The notes below the pieces were generated by a model. That model made no database searches. It saw nothing but the letters and a program-made list of their open reading frames with translations, and was not told the DNA's origin. DNA of 64,000 nucleotides from NCBI RefSeq assembly GCF_001675285.1, contig NZ_LSGQ01000014.1, forward strand, positions 1 through 64,000. Reading direction: 5' to 3'. How positions within the stretch are numbered: the stretch's first letter is position 1; each line of letters opens with the position of its first letter. The DNA comes from Elizabethkingia miricola (GTDB lineage: Bacteria; Bacteroidota; Bacteroidia; Flavobacteriales; Weeksellaceae). A program made the translations under genes and the position numbers. Below are positions 60,816 to 64,000 of this stretch, in pieces.

Positions 60816-60833
60816 TTGATGGTATACTATCAA
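60816..60833. promoter_or_regulatory. Quasi-palindrome, possible operator of the ATPase gene
   Basis: TTGATGGTATACTATCAA has a single mismatched pair and lies 26 nt upstream of the -7 element TATATTTG (60859-60866). It is a candidate binding site for the XRE regulator. Confidence 0.4.
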
Positions 60834-60858
60834 ATAAGTAATTTTTCTTATTATTTTG

Positions 60859-60866
60859 TATATTTG
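60859..60866 (+). promoter_or_regulatory. -7 promoter element of the ParB-ATPase gene
   Basis: TATATTTG matches TAnnTTTG, giving an AU-rich leader of about 115 nt before the ATG at 60988. Confidence 0.5.
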
Positions 60867-60987
60867 ACAGTACCTAACAAATCACACAAATACTAAAAAG
60901 CTATAGAAAAATCAAGTTGTATAGCAAATTCATAGAACCACATATAGAAAAACATCTATATAATATATAGTGTTAATAATTTAAAGT

Positions 60988-63117
60988 ATGGAAACAAAGC
61001 CGATTACAAGACATATTGACAGATTAATTTTAGACCCAAATAATTATCGGTTTATAGATAGGCGTGATTATAAATTTGTTCCTGATGACCAAATTACAGA
61101 TTCTCGCATTCAATTAAGGACTCTTAATTTTATTTGGGGTAAAAATCAGGATAATATAAAAGATCTTATAAGTAGTTTTAAGTCCAATGGATTTCTTGAT
61201 ATTGAACAAATTCAAGTAAAAGCTGTAGGTGATAAATATCTAATTTTAGAAGGTAATAGAAGAACTGCTACACTTAAATATTTATGGGAAGAATTTAAAG
61301 CGGGAAATGATGTAGGAAAATTAACAGAATCCGATTTCAAGAGTATCAAACTAGTTGAGATTATTGGAGAAGACCCTGTTAATCATTTAATAACAATGGG
61401 ACTGCATCATATTAGTGGAAAAAAAAGGTGGAGTGCTGTAAATGAAGCAACATTGATTAATGATCTTATTGAAAAACATGGCAAAACCGAAAATGAAGTA
61501 TGCGAATCATTAGGTATCTCAATATACAAATTAAGAAGAAGCCGTAGAACAATTTCTTTAATACAACAATATAAAGATAGTGATTATGCTGACCAATTTG
61601 AAACTAATAAATATACCATTTTTGAAACAGTAGTTGGTAGTACTATTATGAAAGATTGGCTTAGTTGGGATGATACTCAATATAAAGCTAATAATCATTC
61701 TAATCTTGAAAAATTTTTTGTGTGGATTTCTGAAACAGAAGAAACCGAAGAAGATGAAGATGGTATTGAAAGAATTATTAAAAGAGAACCGATAATTACT
61801 CAATATAGGCAAATAAAAGAAGTAGCAGAATTTATAAATGACCCTGCCGCCGTAAAGAAAATGGAAGAAAGCAGGAGTATTACTGAAGGGTATACTTATA
61901 GTGAAGCGATTGGAGAGAATCGTTTAAAAAATGCCTTGCAAAATATAAAAGGTGAAGTTCAGGTTGCTTTTAATTTCAGTGAATATCTAAATGAAAAGGA
62001 TTACGAAGAAGTTGAAAATCTGAAAGCAAAATTAGAAAAATTACTGCCAATTAATCGTGCCGATGTTGCTATTGGTATTCAATCATCAAATACATACTTT
62101 CCAACAATAAAAAAACATTTTACGACTTCAAATATAAAGCAATATAGAAAATTAAACAACCTAAGTATTAAACATTTAACAAAAGTAAATATTTTCGTTG
62201 GTGATAATAATATGGGGAAGACTTCTATATTAGAATCATTTTATTTAGCAAGTCAATTAAATGATTTATATGCTTTTTTGGAATTAGAAAAGTTGAGAGG
62301 AAAATTTAATGCGAATATAAATCCTTTGTGGGTTGATAGAAATTTCAACGAAGATATTGAGATAGAAGCAGAATTCAATCTAAAGCCAAGCATGATTCAT
62401 ATTTCTTCTGAAGAAACAGATGACGATATAGATAAATCGGGCTACATAAAAACTATTTTAGCAGAGGCTACTGTTGAAAATAAACAATTCTCAAGTCAAC
62501 TACATTTATTCAGCAATAAAGATTCGCAGTTCAAATTTTCAACCACATCTATTTTGTGTCCTGCTACTTTTACAAGCCCTTTTAGATATAATAGTGCATT
62601 GTTAAGAAAAGCACATGCCTTTGCTGTAGAAGAAAAATATTTCGATGAAATAATTGATTTTATTAAAAAGAATTTAGATTCTAGTATTGAAAAAATAGAA
62701 TTGGTGAGTATAAGTAATGAAAGTCATTTCATGGTTACATCATCCTCTCTAAGTAATGCAATAGACATTACTAAATATGGTGAAGGTTTACAGCGTATTT
62801 TTGAAATCACCTTATTAATGGTCTATAGTCGTAATGGTATTATTTGTATTGATGAAATTGATAGTGCCATTCATAAGAACTTGCTTATTAAGTTTACAAG
62901 TTTTATACAAGAATTAGCAGACAAGTTTAATGTACAAGTTTTCTTGACAACTCATAGTAAAGAGTGTATTGATGCATTTGTTGAAAATGATTATCCTGAT
63001 GATGAATTAACAGCATTTGCATTAGAAATGGGAGATAATGGAAAAATTGAATGTAATTTCTTAAGTGGTAATAAGCTAAAACAATTAGTAGAAACAATAA
63101 ACATTGACATCAGATAA
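60988..63117 (+). CDS. ParB/Srx-domain protein fused to an OLD/AAA_15-type ATPase
   Basis: This 709-residue fusion has an N-terminal ParB/sulfiredoxin-like domain with ILEGNRRTATLKYL (E88-R92), a helical middle with an HTH-like KTENEVCESLGISIYKLRRSRR, and a C-terminal SMC-like ATPase. The ATPase has Walker A GDNNMGKT (residues 405-412), Walker B IICIDE (619-624 region) and LTTHSKECIDAF. ATPases of this kind pair with TOPRIM nucleases in antiphage systems (OLD, PARIS, Gabija). The next gene, 2 nt away, is TOPRIM-like. A defence function is inferred from architecture and accessory location. Confidence 0.75.
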   Translation: METKPITRHIDRLILDPNNYRFIDRRDYKFVPDDQITDSRIQLRTLNFIWGKNQDNIKDLISSFKSNGFLDIEQIQVKAVGDKYLILEGNRRTATLKYLWEEFKAGNDVGKLTESDFKSIKLVEIIGEDPVNHLITMGLHHISGKKRWSAVNEATLINDLIEKHGKTENEVCESLGISIYKLRRSRRTISLIQQYKDSDYADQFETNKYTIFETVVGSTIMKDWLSWDDTQYKANNHSNLEKFFVWISETEETEEDEDGIERIIKREPIITQYRQIKEVAEFINDPAAVKKMEESRSITEGYTYSEAIGENRLKNALQNIKGEVQVAFNFSEYLNEKDYEEVENLKAKLEKLLPINRADVAIGIQSSNTYFPTIKKHFTTSNIKQYRKLNNLSIKHLTKVNIFVGDNNMGKTSILESFYLASQLNDLYAFLELEKLRGKFNANINPLWVDRNFNEDIEIEAEFNLKPSMIHISSEETDDDIDKSGYIKTILAEATVENKQFSSQLHLFSNKDSQFKFSTTSILCPATFTSPFRYNSALLRKAHAFAVEEKYFDEIIDFIKKNLDSSIEKIELVSISNESHFMVTSSSLSNAIDITKYGEGLQRIFEITLLMVYSRNGIICIDEIDSAIHKNLLIKFTSFIQELADKFNVQVFLTTHSKECIDAFVENDYPDDELTAFALEMGDNGKIECNFLSGNKLKQLVETINIDIR

Positions 63118-63119
63118 TT

Positions 63120-64000
63120 ATGAGTACACAAATCATTATTGCACTTTGTGAAGGACCTCATGATGTTGCGTTTTTGAATAAAATAATTAAAACTAAAGGT
63201 TTTACAAGTAATGACAAAAGCAAATTAGATGAATATCCAAAACCTCTAAATGGGATACTTATTAATGAAGCAAGCAAGACAGATGTTGAGGGTTTAAACA
63301 TTCAAGAGGTTCGACAGAGTTTACTACCTGCCTATACTTTAATAAAAGAAAATGTTCATATTCTTCTCTATGTTATGGGGGGGTGATGGTAAAAAAGCAA
63401 AAAGAAAAGATTTTTTAGAAAAAATTAAGGCAACAATTGTATTACCTGGTGAAATTAAACAAGGGAGAGAAACTCATGATGTTACATTTGGAATAATATA
63501 TTTTTTTGACGCTGATGATAATGGAGTAAATAATAGAATAAATGCAATTAAAGCTGAATTAAAACAAGTAGTTAATTCAATTCCTAATACAGATTTTTTG
63601 ACAAATAGTAGCTTTGGTGAATACGAAGGTATGAAACTTGGTTGTTATATATTTTCTGGGCATGACAATAACACTGGAAAATTAGAAGATATTTTACTTC
63701 CTGTAATGACTGAAGATAATGCAGAAATATTTGAAAATGCAAATAAATTTCTCGATGACAACCATGATGAGAGCAGGCTATTTCCATTAAAATTAAGATC
63801 TGATGCTACAGGTGTGACCGAAACAAGAAGTAATAGAACAAAAGATAAATATGCCTATGACAGAACAAAATCTGTAATAGGCACTGTAGGACAATTACAA
63901 CAATCTGGGGGAGCAAATACAGTTTGTATTGGATTTACTGACTATTTAACATTAGGCAAAATAGAAGGAAATCCAAAATGTCAAGAAATTTTAGATTTTC
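63120..64000 (+). pseudogene. TOPRIM-type (DUF3226-like) partner gene, frameshifted at G7 and truncated by window end
   Basis: This gene starts 2 nt after the ATPase. Residue E11 in IIIALCEGPHDVAFL matches the TOPRIM glutamate motif. A run of seven G (63377-63383) leads directly into TGA (63384-63386). Skipping one base opens an uninterrupted frame from 63385 to the window edge (205 codons), which carries the second TOPRIM motif as YFFDADDNG (DADD at 63508-63519). The two halves must be joined for an active site. Sequencing error, phase variation and programmed +1 frameshifting are all possible. Confidence 0.7.

Noticed and set aside
63584-63787. 67-codon minus-strand ORF opposite the shifted TOPRIM frame
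   Set aside because: The plus-strand frame there is open and carries the TOPRIM motif, so the minus-strand frame is a shadow.
1-64000. tRNA, rRNA, CRISPR arrays and insertion sequences
   Set aside because: I looked for T-loop-like motifs, regular spacer-repeat patterns and transposase-like proteins and saw none. A tRNA scan and an IS search would be decisive.

Overview
The window (about 64 kb, AT-rich) comes from a Bacteroidota chromosome, most like a Weeksellaceae flavobacterium of the Elizabethkingia/Chryseobacterium type. The signs are Bacteroidota-type -7 promoter elements (TAnnTTTG), a DUF2480 protein, SusC-like outer-membrane barrels, DUF3526 ABC permeases and a Bacteroidota-style Hcp/VgrG set. 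The genus is inferred from gene content and protein style; no database was searched. I recognise no rRNA, tRNA, CRISPR array or insertion sequence.

Layout. (1) 1-9.9 kb, housekeeping: a methionine-type aminotransferase, the two type II topoisomerase subunits (ParE/ParC type), a DUF4268 gene coupled to an AddB-like nuclease, and a LysE exporter. (2) 10-20 kb: two paralogous outer-membrane barrels around a YchJ gene, a lipoprotein, a glutaryl-CoA dehydrogenase and a TPR protein. (3) 20-23.7 kb: a beta-mannoside module of AraC regulator, GPH symporter and GH130 phosphorylase. (4) 23.8-35.9 kb: an NIS hydroxamate siderophore locus (decarboxylase, N-monooxygenase, acyltransferase, IucA/IucC synthetase), then a small His/Cys protein and a second operon with ABC ATPase, TonB-dependent siderophore receptor and two DUF3526 permeases. 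(5) 36-39.6 kb: a superoxide dismutase operon divergent from a SufR-like Fe-S regulator, with CAAC-N6-GTTG type operator sites between them. (6) 39.7-46.8 kb: an orphan type VI secretion island of Hcp, VgrG, two unknown small genes, a PAAR-like effector ending in a Tde/Ntox15 DNase domain, a GAD/DUF1851 immunity protein and two YezG-like immunity genes, the second apparently lacking its start. (7) 47-59 kb: a LytS/LytTR two-component pair, MgtC, a Usp protein, a small barrel, an RND tripartite pump and an MFS pump. (8) 59.1-64 kb: a repeat-rich mobile-looking boundary, a SymE-like toxin, an XRE regulator, and a ParB-AAA ATPase gene followed by a TOPRIM-type gene that is frameshifted at a G7 tract and runs off the window.

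Most notable observations. First, a 14-bp motif near TATTTCCGTTTCAG occurs as direct repeats with exact 21-bp periodicity upstream of the LytS/LytTR operon, the small barrel, the RND operon and the MFS pump. In the last three it ends exactly 34 nt before a -7-like element, which suggests a self-contained LytTR regulon. Second, the right edge carries a candidate ATPase/TOPRIM defence pair whose second gene may be switched by a poly-G tract or by +1 frameshifting. Third, the SufR-type operators and the complete effector/immunity set make specific, testable predictions.
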